Positions 7,401 to 15,033 of a stretch of DNA of 15,033 bases are shown piece after piece. Below the pieces are notes generated by a model. That model was not told where the DNA came from. It ran no database searches and saw only the letters and a list, made by a program, of their open reading frames with translations. The number at the start of each line of letters is the position of its first letter. Position 1 is the stretch's first letter. The translations under genes were made by a program, and so were the position numbers. Location: NCBI RefSeq assembly GCF_004359215.1, contig NC_090613.1, forward strand, positions 4,715,755 through 4,730,787, read 5' to 3'. The stretch comes from Bremia lactucae (Eukaryota > Oomycota > Peronosporomycetes > Peronosporales > Peronosporaceae).

Positions 7401-8421
7401 CTGTACTGTTATTTCTCGCGCTGATGCAGCCGTTAGCGAGAACAGATTTTTGACAGATCTTCAACGGAGTGTTTTCGAGGCGAGCATCGATCCACGCATG
7501 CCCGGTTTAAACGCGCAGCTTACCGCTCCATGGCCGGTGGCCTTCAGCTTCACATCATTATTCGCGCTTGGTATACTGCGTGCCTGGTACACTTCTTTGT
7601 ACTCCACAAAAGCTTCCCGATCCTTGCAAATATGTGCAGTTGCGTCATTGTCCGTAATACCCAGGCTGCTGACGGACCCTTCGCTAGCATTAAATGCGGT
7701 CGTGTCCCGCTTCTCGTGTTTCTCTTGGTCCACGAGTTGAACGGCAATCTCTAGCATAGTGGCCGACCTTGCCAAAGTTGAAACACGCTCCTAACGTTCT
7801 TTTAGCACGTTGTTTCTTGCTGCTTCTTCGGAAGCTGCTTGCCGTTTGTCTTGCTTGTGTAAAGATCCGTTGCTTCTTCTACCTGTGCCGTGTCCTTGTG
7901 TCGCACTTCCTCAGCAATCAGCTTGCTCACGAGATTGCTGAAATAAAAACTTGACACCGACGTGCGAGACGCCTGCACTAAGCTCTCGTAGCTGTCAGGT
8001 AGACTCCTTCAGATCACCGCACATGCGTACTTTTTACTTGACCCAGAGTTAGCGCTATTCATCTCTTAATCTTCAAGCTTCGTCACATGACCACTGAAGC
8101 TTGAAGCTGTGTACTTAAATGAGGCAAACTTCTCATAAGCCAAAGTCGACTCGCCATGTCTAGTGTGCGGTGAAACTTCGCCCGCCTTTCCCAAGCATTT
8201 CTCGCCGTCGTCTCAAAAAAGGGCATCAACTGCGCTCACTCAGATTCAGCACGATCGCGGCGTGCGCTTGCTGCTCCTTTCTGCATTCGGAGCGTCTACA
8301 CTGGAGACAGATCTTTACAACCCCTTGGACATGAGGTACATCTTCATCTTGTAGCTCCATACTCGTAGTTTGAGCCATCAAAAGGCTCAATCTTAAAACC
8401 AAAGTCGTTTCTTGGGCTCAT
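7400..8421 (-). pseudogene. Copia-3 gag, zinc knuckle and aspartic protease
   Basis: The likely start is ATG at 8421-8419 (MSPRNDFGFKIEPFDGSNYE), followed after a shift by the UBN2-type gag pattern VWSYKMKMYLMSKGL, NAWERRAKFHRT, YEKFASFKYTASSFSGHVTK, RSLPDSYESLVQASRTSVSS and LIAEEVRHKDTAQ. This is the capsid region that forms virus-like particles. The CCHC knuckle (7744-7785) reads CFNFGKVGHYARDC: the second Cys is Phe. In the protease the active-site DSG reads DND (7632-7652, followed by ATAHICKDREAFVEYKEVYQ), so it cannot act as an aspartic protease. The ATG overlaps the primer-binding site, leaving almost no leader. Several stops and frameshifts are present between 8360 and 7800. Confidence 0.82.
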
Positions 8422-8425
8422 AACC
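8411..8425 (-). other. Copia-3 primer-binding site (initiator tRNA-Met anticodon arm)
   Basis: The minus strand reads GGTTATGAGCCCAAG directly after the LTR terminus TAACA (8426). Its complement, CTTGGGCTCATAACC, contains GGGCTCATAACC, the anticodon-arm sequence of eukaryotic initiator tRNA-Met (CAU anticodon). Drosophila copia is known to prime from a cleaved 5' half of this tRNA using the same internal site, so the same half-tRNA priming is inferred here. Confidence 0.75.
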
Positions 8426-8851
8426 TGTTAATTCACTTTATCCTATGAGCTTGATGATGGCTTACGGACGAGATTGCAAACCGGAAAGTGAGTTGTATTT
8501 TAGTTTAATTCGATCTTACAGTTAATTCTATCCTACCGTTTACTCTTTCCTATCGTTCGGCGCACCCCCTTTCTACATATGTGGACCACCATAAAATGGA
8601 AAATCATTCTGGCAGGACAGTGTTGGTGATCCCTAAACACCAGTTCCCGAAGATTTCACTTTTTGATGTTGCCGGGAATCGAAATGGTGACTTGTGGGAT
8701 GGCACTGATATGCCTTGAACGACTGAGCTTCAGCGTATGATTTTTGTACACACTATTTTCCGTTATTATTCTTATCATACATTCCCTTGCTCGCATGTAT
8801 ATATTCCTCAAATACACGCAGATGCATAAAGCGCAACACTTTCAATGAACA
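8426..8851 (-). repeat. Copia-3 5' LTR
   Basis: The 3' end on the minus strand (TTAACA at 8431-8426) is fixed by the adjoining primer-binding site. The 5' end is placed at TGTTCATTG (8851), because gypsy-2 homology begins immediately to its right and this gives TG/CA termini. No partner LTR exists in the window, so the right end is tentative. There are no open frames of note. TATATACATGCGAGC (about 8785-8805 on the minus strand) is a possible TATA-bearing promoter. Confidence 0.55.
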
Positions 8852-10590
8852 TATCAATCTACAGCACTTCGGTAGCCCGTGTAACTATGGATGCAGCCGC
8901 GTGAGGCTATATATCCACCTATTTTGACTTCTAGTAGCGGGAAAAGTCGTTTGAGGCGAATTGACCCTGAGCTTGGCGCTCAAAAACGTCAATGACGTAC
9001 GGGCGATCTTGCCGAAGAGGTACCTTAAACTCATAAGAGTTTTCGGAACAGGGGTACCGCAGCCACTTCACCAGATTCTAGTATTGGCCCCTACGACGAA
9101 GTCGCTTTCAAAGGATTCTCCACGTGAAATTGGCCTCTGCGCAGCACGCAGCGCGGGAGGGGCCGAAATCTCGGCGGAAGCATTAAACGCTCTAAAGCAC
9201 GAGGTGCAACTTTTTTGCGAGGGACCTTACTCGAGTTGCGGCTCTTGTGTAGCGGTCCAAAACCGTGTTTCGGTGCTGGAACGTCAGCAACCTCGTTTAA
9301 AGGGTCAGCTGGACATCCCGGTGCGGATGCAGCAGTATGCAACACGGCCGTCTTTTTTGGCGCAAGTGCCTTCAAAGCCACGTGAAAAAGGTTCCGATAT
9401 GGCTTAGACAAGCCGACGTAGAAACTGGGTTTGTATGCATCTTGCTACGAAGGTTTAGCGTCTAAGCTAGGCCGTTCCTGACCACGACCGTGAATGGTCC
9501 AATAAAGCACAGGCGCAATTTGGTCTTGAAGACTGCGGAAACCAAGTTGGTAGGTAGATTTTAGCATTTAATAAAACTCATTCTCCAACCGCATAAGAAC
9601 TAATACAGCTTCTGCCTTTCGCATCTGCTTGTTCTCCTGTTTGGCTTGGCTATCAGCCGTCGTGTAAGTACATGTCTTAAGATACTAAGTCGCGTCACGA
9701 TACACTCGCTTACTTGTTTACGAATGGTAACAGGGTAATATCATCAATCCTATCGGCTAACTCCCCCCCCACCAAGCCCTGAGCCACGCAGTGGTATCGT
9801 TAGCAACACGCATGGTTGGGTGAGACCGTTGACATAGAACGGAATATAGCCTGTAGAGGCGTGTACAGCGTTATTTACCGCAAATTCCACCACTAGGAGC
9901 CAGCGCTTTTGTGTCGGAGCACGCATACTGCGTAAAACTTCCTCAATGACGTACTTGACACGTTCAGCTTGACCATCGGTGTGCGGATGGTCTGCGGTGG
10001 ACATGTCAAATCTGGTGCCAAGCACTTGGAAAATCTACTGTCAGAATTTAATCGTGAAATGGGATCTAGTATCGGAGACAATTGCTACAGGCAAACGGTG
10101 CTGTCAGAAAACGCGATCAATAAACAGCCTTGCTGTGCCTTCACTATCAATGGTATCCGGCGAAGCCGCCAAGTGAGCCATTTTGCTCAATCAGCCAACA
10201 AAGACCACTATGGTGGTGCTACCAGCCGAATCTTTCGGTAGGCTGAATATTAAATCCATACTAATGGACTCATAACACCCTCTAGATACAGGCAGACTTG
10301 CCTGGAGTGCAGCAGCATGAGCCGAGGGTTTGTCCTTTGGCAAGCCTCGCATGTGCGAACGTATGTGCTGACCCAGTTGTAAAAGCTTGGACCCCCAATA
10401 AATCTGGCTTACAGAGCCGTAGGTCTTTTCTCTATCGAGTTGACCACGAAGGACAATACCATGCGCCTCATAGATGATTTGGTACTTCAAATCTTCATCA
10501 AGAGGAATAAAGACGCGCGGAGTATCCGCAGCATCCGTACAATAAAGCAACAGGTCGATAGAAAATCGATGTAACCTTGCAAACAAACGT
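8852..10590 (-). pseudogene. Gypsy-2 integrase with GPY/F module and chromodomain
   Basis: The N-terminal zinc-binding region (10590-10350) keeps EAHGIVLRGQLDREKTYGSV, but the second His reads Gln and the CxxC pair is gone (SHMRGLPKD). The core has SISMDLIFSLPKDSAG (Asp at 10254-10256), IVSDTRSHF (Asp at 10071-10073) and DGQAERVKYVIEEVLRS (Glu at 9963-9965). The second Asp and Glu are separated by 35 codons, the classic D35E spacing, despite stops between. VEFAVNNAVHASTGYIPFYV and ERGSGLGGGG-like residues follow, then a run of C (about 9764-9772) with a likely slip. The GPY/F module (9602-9448, FKTKLR and FIGPFTVV), a Pro/Ala-rich linker (9411-9091, YRNLFHVALKALAPKKTAVL) and chromodomain (about 9071-8975, VKWLRYPCSENSYEFKVPLR) complete it. 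The product is broken by several stops. Confidence 0.88.
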
Positions 10591-10699
10591 GCTCATAGAG
10601 CTCGTATCAGAGCTACACAATGTTCATCCTGGGCGTAAGCCGAACGGGTTGAATTCAGTAATAGGCGAAACGATAGTCGTTACATGAGAGGGTTCATGG

Positions 10700-12070
10700 C
10701 CCGGCCTGCGTTATAACACATCAGCCAAAGCATTCTGCTTGCCAGGCTCATGTTTCATCTCGAAGTTGTATGCTGCGAAACAATATAGCCATCGGGCCAT
10801 TCTCTGTGAGAGATGAAGCGACTTAGTCGCCGTAAATAATGATGCGTGATCTGTATATATCACAAACGGCTTTTGGCTGAGCAGATGAACTCTAAGTTGG
10901 ACGAGAAAATACTTCATGGCAAGTAATTGTTTGTTATGAACTGGGTAATTATTTTCCGCAGCTTTAAGCTGTCTAGACTCGAACGCAACAACACGTTTAC
11001 GCTCATAAACATCTATTTGTAACAGAGCTATGCCAATGGCAAAATCCGAAGCGTCACGGACGACACTGAAAAGCCAATTGGATTTGGCAGTGCCAGAATC
11101 GAGGCATGGATAAGACTATCCTTAACTTCTTTAAAAGCATTATGTTCTGTACTAGTCCTGCACCATTCTGTATCCTTTTCAAGGAGATTAGATGATGGCC
11201 TAGCCATATCAGCGTAATTTTCGCTATAGTTGGGTAAATATTTGGCGAGATCCAACCACTTAAACAAATCCTTTTGGTTTATAGAAACCGGCCAATCTAC
11301 TATGGCTTTTACATTAGCGGGGTCCGCTCCAAGGCGTTGCTTCCCAATGTAGCACCCTGAAAAAGGAAGTTCTTCTGCGCCAAAAATGCATTTGGATGCA
11401 TTGCTATACGATTTATTTTTGCGCATACACTCGAGCCCTGCTCGCAAATGGTCTAAATGATTTTCCATATCCGACCGACCGTACTCCGCACGACTATGGA
11501 CAAAAATGTCATTAAAATAAGTATGTGCATAACCTCGATGAGGGCGAACCAGTTGCGTCACTAGACGATTAAATGTTGCCGGGGCGTTGGAAAGCCCTTG
11601 TGGCATAATTAACCACTCCCATAATATACCGCTTGAGGGGCTAACCGCTGTAAGCGGGATATCGCAAGCTCGCATGAGCAGTTGTTAGTAACCATCGACT
11701 AAGTCAAGTGCACTGTACATTGTACATTCCACCATATTGTTCTGAGAACATCCTTTCTAGGAATGGGGGTTGTGCTGGCATAGTGGTAGCATTAAGCTTA
11801 TTATAAGCATGTAAATGCGTTATTTACCATTTTTCTTGACATGTACAATGCGCTATATACCATTTGGATTTTTGACACAAAATGTCTGTGTCGAATTGGG
11901 AGATTTGCTCTCTCGTACCATTCCAGCCTCGTTCTTAGCACGAAAAAATTGTCAATGACGTCATACTGTTCACTTGGTAAAGGTCACTGTCGGGTGACAC
12001 AGTATTTGGGTCCCGGAACCAAGTCAATTCAATGACGGACACCTCTATCCGAAGGTAAAACAGATGATGG
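10700..12070 (-). pseudogene. Gypsy-2 reverse transcriptase and RNase H
   Basis: RT starts near VLPSDRGVRH and IDLVPGPKYCVTRQ (about 12060-11990). Then come a degraded fingers region, MYSALDLVDGY (first catalytic Asp, about 11705-11735), and the long open stretch from 11675: DIPLTAVSPSSGILWEWLIM, PQGLSNAPATFNRLVTQLVR. The catalytic YFDD reads YFND (11508-11519), one G-to-A change. The connection region shows KAIVDWPVSINQKDLFKWLD and YLPNYSENYADMARP. RNase H reads DASDFAIGIALLQI, FESRQLKAAENNYPVHNKQL (the usual KEL Glu reads Gln), PFVIYTDHASLFTATKS and YNFEMKHEPGKQNALAD. Catalytic losses in both domains show that this copy cannot replicate itself. The frame is unusually long and intact from 11675 to 11028. 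Confidence 0.92.
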
Positions 12071-12990
12071 ATTGATACATACCACATCTTAGAATTCCTT
12101 AATCAAGGAATAAAATGGACCCGTACGATCTTTGAGGATCGATGATCCACTCTGCGCACTAAGCGCAGCTATTCTGTCCTCCAGGACATCTTCGTCCAGA
12201 CGCGACGATGACTTAAACTCAATCGTTATTCGAATGACCACCATCTAAGATAAGTCGCCAGCCTTTAACGTTCGGCCGCACTCATCAATAGACATTTTGT
12301 CTAGCTCTGAAAGAGCATGTAATGAAGGGATTGCCGTAAGGCTAACTTTTCCCTCGTGTTACCGGTTACACCATTTACGAGCTTATGCAATTGTCGCTCG
12401 TATCATTTGTAAGGGTATAGACGCTTCGCGTCTCCCCTGTCTCGGATTAGAGACAATACGCCTCTAAGAAGCCGGGACATTTACATCCCCAAAATTTCCA
12501 GCCTGTATGGGTTCTATACCAGAACTGGTGTCTAATCTGACATTCGTCGAGGAGTCATTTAACTCAACTTCCTTATTCAGCGAACGTTTACGTGTCGCTT
12601 TTTATGCATTAGAAGGGTTTGACCCAAATTATCCTGGCGAACCGCCAATAGTGTCACTACTGACAATCAGTATGGGTGCCACCTCAGCCGACCACACTCC
12701 GTAGATTTAGATGTGCCACTCCTCGTGTCTCAGGAAAATTACACCCTTGATGACTCGGCCTTAGGCCTACAGTGCTTTTTAGCATTCAGTGAATCGTTAT
12801 TACAACGAGTTCTGCTCGACGGAGCACGTGCCGTTCCACTTCCTTCTTCTATGTCGGGCTCAGAATTAATGTTTTAACATTGAAGTTTTTCTGCTCAGAC
12901 ATTCCAGCGTCTAAAACACTGACAGACTCAGTCAATGATCCGCGCCAATAGCGCTTTTGTTGCCTAGCAAACGTTGGTTCATGACTCTCC
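12071..12990 (-). pseudogene. Gypsy-2 PR-RT linker
   Basis: The minus strand carries the variable stretch between protease and RT. Recognisable near its end are LHALSELDKMSIDECGRTLK (about 12320-12260), SSRLDEDVLEDRIAALSAQS and ILKDRTGPFYSLIKEF, which precede the RT in related elements. The part from 12400 to 12930 is strongly decayed and holds no domain I can name. The plus-strand frame at 12507-12704 is most likely incidental. Confidence 0.6.
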
Positions 12991-13440
12991 AAAGTTTGCT
13001 AGGAACATTGCGCGTGGCGCCTAAGGTCTTAGACCTCCAATCGATCCATGGCTCATGGCGTTCAAGCCAGGCCATACTAAGGATGAGATTATATCTCGAA
13101 TCCAAATCAAGGATGAGACAGCGTTCCATACTGTCAAAGGCTAGAAAGTTTATGCTTAAGTTCAATGGAACTTATGGAACAGTGACACGAGCCTTAGTCG
13201 TTAAGCGAACAGTGATTGTATCACTTTCATGCGAATTAAGCGCCTCAACATATTGTTGGTAAATTTTTGTTGTCTTTTAAGGGAAAGTCGTCGAGCATAA
13301 CTGCAAGACGCTCCTGAGTCAATTCAAATTGATTATGGCTTGTCAAAGCCCTTTACAGTCGCATGAGCGACTATCAAGCGAGGCTTGTACTCGCACCCCG
13401 TGCCATTACACACCGAGCTAATTGGGCCTAGGTTCTGTTA
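12991..13440 (-). pseudogene. Gypsy-2 aspartic protease
   Basis: A retropepsin-like domain that would cut gag-pol. The active site reads IDSGASCSYARR (IDSGA at 13309-13323), preceded by CEYKPRLIVAHATVKGFDKP and followed, after a frameshift, by QYVEALNSHESDTITVRLTT, NLSINFLAFDSMERCLILDL and DSRYNLILSMAWLERHEPWI. The catalytic DSGA is intact, unlike RT. However, stops stand just upstream (KP-stop-SI-stop-IDSG) and within the domain (VP-stop-VP). The LILDLDSRY and GMAWLERHEPWIDW-type block is characteristic of oomycete gypsy proteases as I recall them. Confidence 0.82.
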
Positions 13441-14316
13441 ACTCTCACCTCCTAGATTTTCAATAGAGCTTACATCTTTCCCAGCAGGGCGCCCCGACCC
13501 TACTGAGTTTCGACGTTTTCCTGCACCTACTGTATCGACGTTTTCCCGCACTAAACTACATTGCTGGTATAGGTCTGAATAGGTATTCTTTCGAGCTTTA
13601 CGCGTATTTCGTAGGGGATAGACCGGACACAAATGTTTCGTGCTTCCGCACATTTAACATCTCAGAATGTTCTTATGGTGTTCCATAGCTTGAAGTGTTT
13701 CTTCTCCTTCCTTAACGAGGCTTTGATCAATGGGTTCCGGTCTACTAGGCGGTATCCATGTGCTCGGAGAGCTTGTTCGGTAATCAAGCGTGCTGACGCG
13801 AGCAGACTTAATGTCGAACTCAGCGCGTAGCGCAATGGCACACAAACTGCCTTTTCGAAAAAAACAGGAACAGATCGGAATAATTTCGTTCGGGAAACGC
13901 CCTCATTGAGACCTTCCATAAAGATTGTTATGTTAATTGCTACCTCCGAGTTTAAAAATGGCCATGGCCACATTTGTCGTTCTGTTAAGAACAAGGCGGG
14001 GTCAATGGACATCTCCATCTGCTTAATCCAAAAAGGGAAGTTTTCTCCCTCTATACCCTCAAATATTTTTCGTATTGACAACCTGAGGGCGAGCCTTCGG
14101 CTCTGAATCAGGTACACAGATGTATAGGGAAGCCGCTAAGTGATCTTGTACCTGGCCGATCAGCGAGGATTCATATCGCATGAAGGGTTTAAGCCTTGCA
14201 TGCAGGACTTCTGGTCTGTGGGAGGTAATAAACTCCACATGTTCAAGCCCAAAAATAGCTTTGAGCTTGTCATAAGCTGCGCGTTGCGCCTTTGAAAGAT
14301 CTGGAAACTCTTCCAT
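13441..14316 (-). pseudogene. Gypsy-2 gag with zinc knuckle and internal deletion
   Basis: The start is ATG at 14316-14314 (MEEFPDLSKAQRAAYDKLKA), just inside the primer-binding site. The N-terminal part (LEHVEFITSHRPEVLHARLK, SLIGQVQDHLAASLY) shifts frame near 14090 into LRLSIRKIFEGIEGENFPFW and IKQMEMSIDPALFLTERQM. Then NVAMAIFKLGG is joined almost directly to ITIFMEGLNEGVSRTKLFRS. In related gags roughly a hundred residues of capsid separate these blocks, so an internal deletion is likely at about 13945. ALRAEFDIKSARVSTLDYRT follows. The CCHC knuckle (about 13655-13615) reads C-stop-MCGSTKHLCPVY, with one stop and the last Cys replaced by Tyr. A Ser/Gly-rich tail ends at about 13440. Confidence 0.82.
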
Positions 14317-14362
14317 TTCAGGGCTTAGTCTCTTAAAGACTCACGCGTAGATTCACTACGAA

Positions 14363-14370
14363 TGCTACCA
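14363..14370 (-). other. Gypsy-2 primer-binding site
   Basis: The minus strand reads ...CGCTACA-CC-TGGTAGCA, so TGGTAGCA starts two bases after the LTR end. It is complementary to a tRNA 3' end TGCTACCA. The last bases GCTACCA agree with eukaryotic initiator tRNA-Met. Only eight bases match, so the tRNA identity is tentative. Confidence 0.5.
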
Positions 14371-14372
14371 GG

Positions 14373-14848
14373 TGTAGCGAGCAATCTCGCTCCTGAAGTC
14401 AGAGGAAGAATTATAGACTCAGAGAGTCTCTTAGTTCTATAGAACTAATGGATTTAACAACTCAGGGAGTCTTACAAGCTATTAAAGCCTAATGAATCCT
14501 AGCTAAAGGGACTCAGGGGTTCGTAGAACCAATTTACAACTAGTGCCCTCGAATATGTACCTTAGAAAGGCTTCTATCTTTCAGAGATCAATGCGTAAGC
14601 CTTAAGAAGGCACTTAACGCTTCAAGAATAAAGTAGGAACTCAGTTTTATATAATTATTGAACTCTAAAACCTTACCCTAGCAAATTTAAAATAGATTTT
14701 GGCCGCCGGATTTATGGCTGGCGGCTGCCACGTATGTTACCCAAACTAAAATAACTTTGGTAATTATATATATATTTTAATAGAACAAAAGGGCATGATA
14801 CCCATAAAGTAAATATACCACAACAACGGTTCACAAACCGGGTCTACC
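14373..14848 (-). repeat. Gypsy LTR (5' LTR of gypsy-2)
   Basis: Aligns along its length with 2394-2867 in the same orientation. Its 3' terminus CGCTACA (14373) is followed by the primer-binding site. The extreme 5' terminus (the equivalent of TGTTGGGCACACATCGG) is not present: similarity fades after GGTTCACAAACCGGG near 14848, so this end is truncated or replaced. It has a perfect 18-bp palindrome TTAGTTCTATAGAACTAA (14431-14448), the hairpin GGTTC-GTA-GAACC (14518-14530), and GCCGCC/GGCGGC (14702-14725). Confidence 0.75.
14646..14653 (-). promoter_or_regulatory. TATA box of gypsy-2 LTR
   Basis: The minus strand reads ATTATATAAAACTGAG, a good TATA element about 200 bases inside the LTR and upstream of gag. 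The equivalent place in the other LTR (2668-2690) reads AATAATAAAAGAG, a decayed version. Confidence 0.4.
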
Positions 14849-15033
14849 TTCTTATTACATATCTAGTCCTAACTGACAGGACTAAACGATTATAAGAAAC
14901 GTTTATAATGTAAATTGCTCGCAACTTCTCTTCAAATATTAATCACTGCCCAATAGGATGTGCCTTTAGAAGGCCACAAACGCTTAACGATCACAGCACA
15001 AGATTTAAAAAGGCACGGAGCGCTTTTAAGATT
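14849..15033. other. AT-rich tail with faint LTR-like words, no gene
   Basis: No coding region is visible. TGCCTTTAGAAGGCCAC (14960-14976) and AAAAAGGCACGGAGCGCTTTTAAGAT (15007-15032) resemble the gypsy LTR words GCCTTAAGAAGGCACTTAACGCTTCAAGAAT (14598-14628). Another diverged LTR copy may therefore begin here and continue beyond the window. Confidence 0.3.

Larger units (their letters stand above)
4908..8851 (-). mobile_element. Copia-3: near-complete Ty1/copia element lacking its 3' LTR
   Basis: Minus-strand order is 5' LTR (8851-8426), primer-binding site (8425-8411), gag, zinc knuckle, protease, GAG-pre-integrase, integrase, RT and RNase H, ending at a TAA near 4928 and a purine run AAGGGAGAG at about 4910-4918. 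At that point the 3' LTR should start, but gypsy-1 sequence follows instead. The INT-RT linker is replaced by an inverted gypsy piece (6297-6454). Protease, RT and zinc knuckle all carry substitutions at key residues, and several frameshifts break the polyprotein. Confidence 0.8.
8852..14848 (-). mobile_element. Gypsy-2: chromodomain Ty3/gypsy element, 5' LTR to integrase
   Basis: Minus-strand order is 5' LTR (14848-14373), primer-binding site, gag, zinc knuckle, protease, linker, RT, RNase H, integrase, GPY/F and chromodomain. That order (RT before integrase) defines Ty3/gypsy, and the chromodomain places it among chromoviruses. The element is cut off about 100 bases beyond the chromodomain by the copia-3 LTR; its own 3' LTR is not identifiable. 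Stops and frameshifts occur in every domain. Confidence 0.85.

Noticed and set aside
7294..7740. 148-codon plus-strand open frame
   Set aside because: Antisense shadow of the copia-3 protease region, which has clear copia words on the minus strand.
8411..8425. Initiator tRNA-Met gene fragment
   Set aside because: Only the anticodon-arm sequence is present, and it sits directly at an LTR end; a primer-binding site explains it better than a tRNA gene.
8961..9407. 148-codon plus-strand open frame
   Set aside because: It is the antisense of the gypsy-2 integrase tail, whose minus-strand sequence aligns with recognisable GPY/F, linker and chromodomain blocks.
12507..12704. Plus-strand ORF of 65 codons
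   Set aside because: Lies in the decayed PR-RT linker of gypsy-2; no domain, no family likeness and no supporting signals.
2868..14372. One single gypsy element with all other elements nested in it
   Set aside because: Attractive because LTRs flank the region in the same orientation, but the integrase tail and chromodomain occur twice, so simple nesting is insufficient.
1..15033. Host protein-coding gene or defence system
   Set aside because: Every readable stretch is assignable to retroelements except 2960-3666 and short AT-rich gaps; nothing supports a host gene, CRISPR array or operon.

Overview
The window is a cluster of decayed LTR retrotransposons, with no recognisable host gene, rRNA, tRNA gene or CRISPR array. 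The protein remnants are Ty1/copia (gag, retropepsin, GAG-pre-integrase, DDE integrase, RT, RNase H) and chromodomain Ty3/gypsy (gag, retropepsin, RT, RNase H, integrase, GPY/F-like module, chromodomain). Their wording most resembles retroelements I know from oomycete genomes (Phytophthora and downy mildews). That organism call is inferred from family resemblance and should be tested by search.

Layout. 1-196: hairpin-rich copia LTR on the minus strand. 200-1165: minus-strand copia remnant (copia-1: gag, zinc knuckle, protease, GAG-pre-integrase). 1235-1737: plus-strand copia RNase H (copia-2), followed by its likely 3' LTR start at 1738. 2394-4907: 3' part of a minus-strand gypsy element (gypsy-1), with 3' LTR (2394-2867), polypurine tract, an unidentified plus-strand reading frame (about 2960-3666), and the chromodomain and integrase tail. 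4908-8851: a nearly full-length minus-strand copia (copia-3) with 5' LTR, primer-binding site, gag, PR, INT, RT and RNase H, but no 3' LTR. 8852-14848: the 5' part of a second minus-strand gypsy (gypsy-2), running integrase/chromodomain back through RNase H, RT, PR and gag to the 5' LTR at the right. 14849-15033: AT-rich sequence with faint LTR-like words.

The pieces fit together by nesting and rearrangement. Gypsy-1 and gypsy-2 both carry the integrase tail and chromodomain, so they are two copies (or a duplication) separated by copia-3, not one simply interrupted element. The most unusual structure is a reciprocal swap. The INT-RT linker of copia-3 sits inverted inside gypsy-1 (4187-4750), and the missing middle of the gypsy-1 integrase tail sits inverted inside copia-3 (about 6297-6454). 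Two nested inversions with matched breakpoints explain this.

Every element carries stops, frameshifts or catalytic-residue losses, so none is autonomous. Two details remain readable: copia-3 has a primer-binding site complementary to the anticodon arm of initiator tRNA-Met, and both the first copia LTR and the gypsy LTRs contain arrays of short hairpins.
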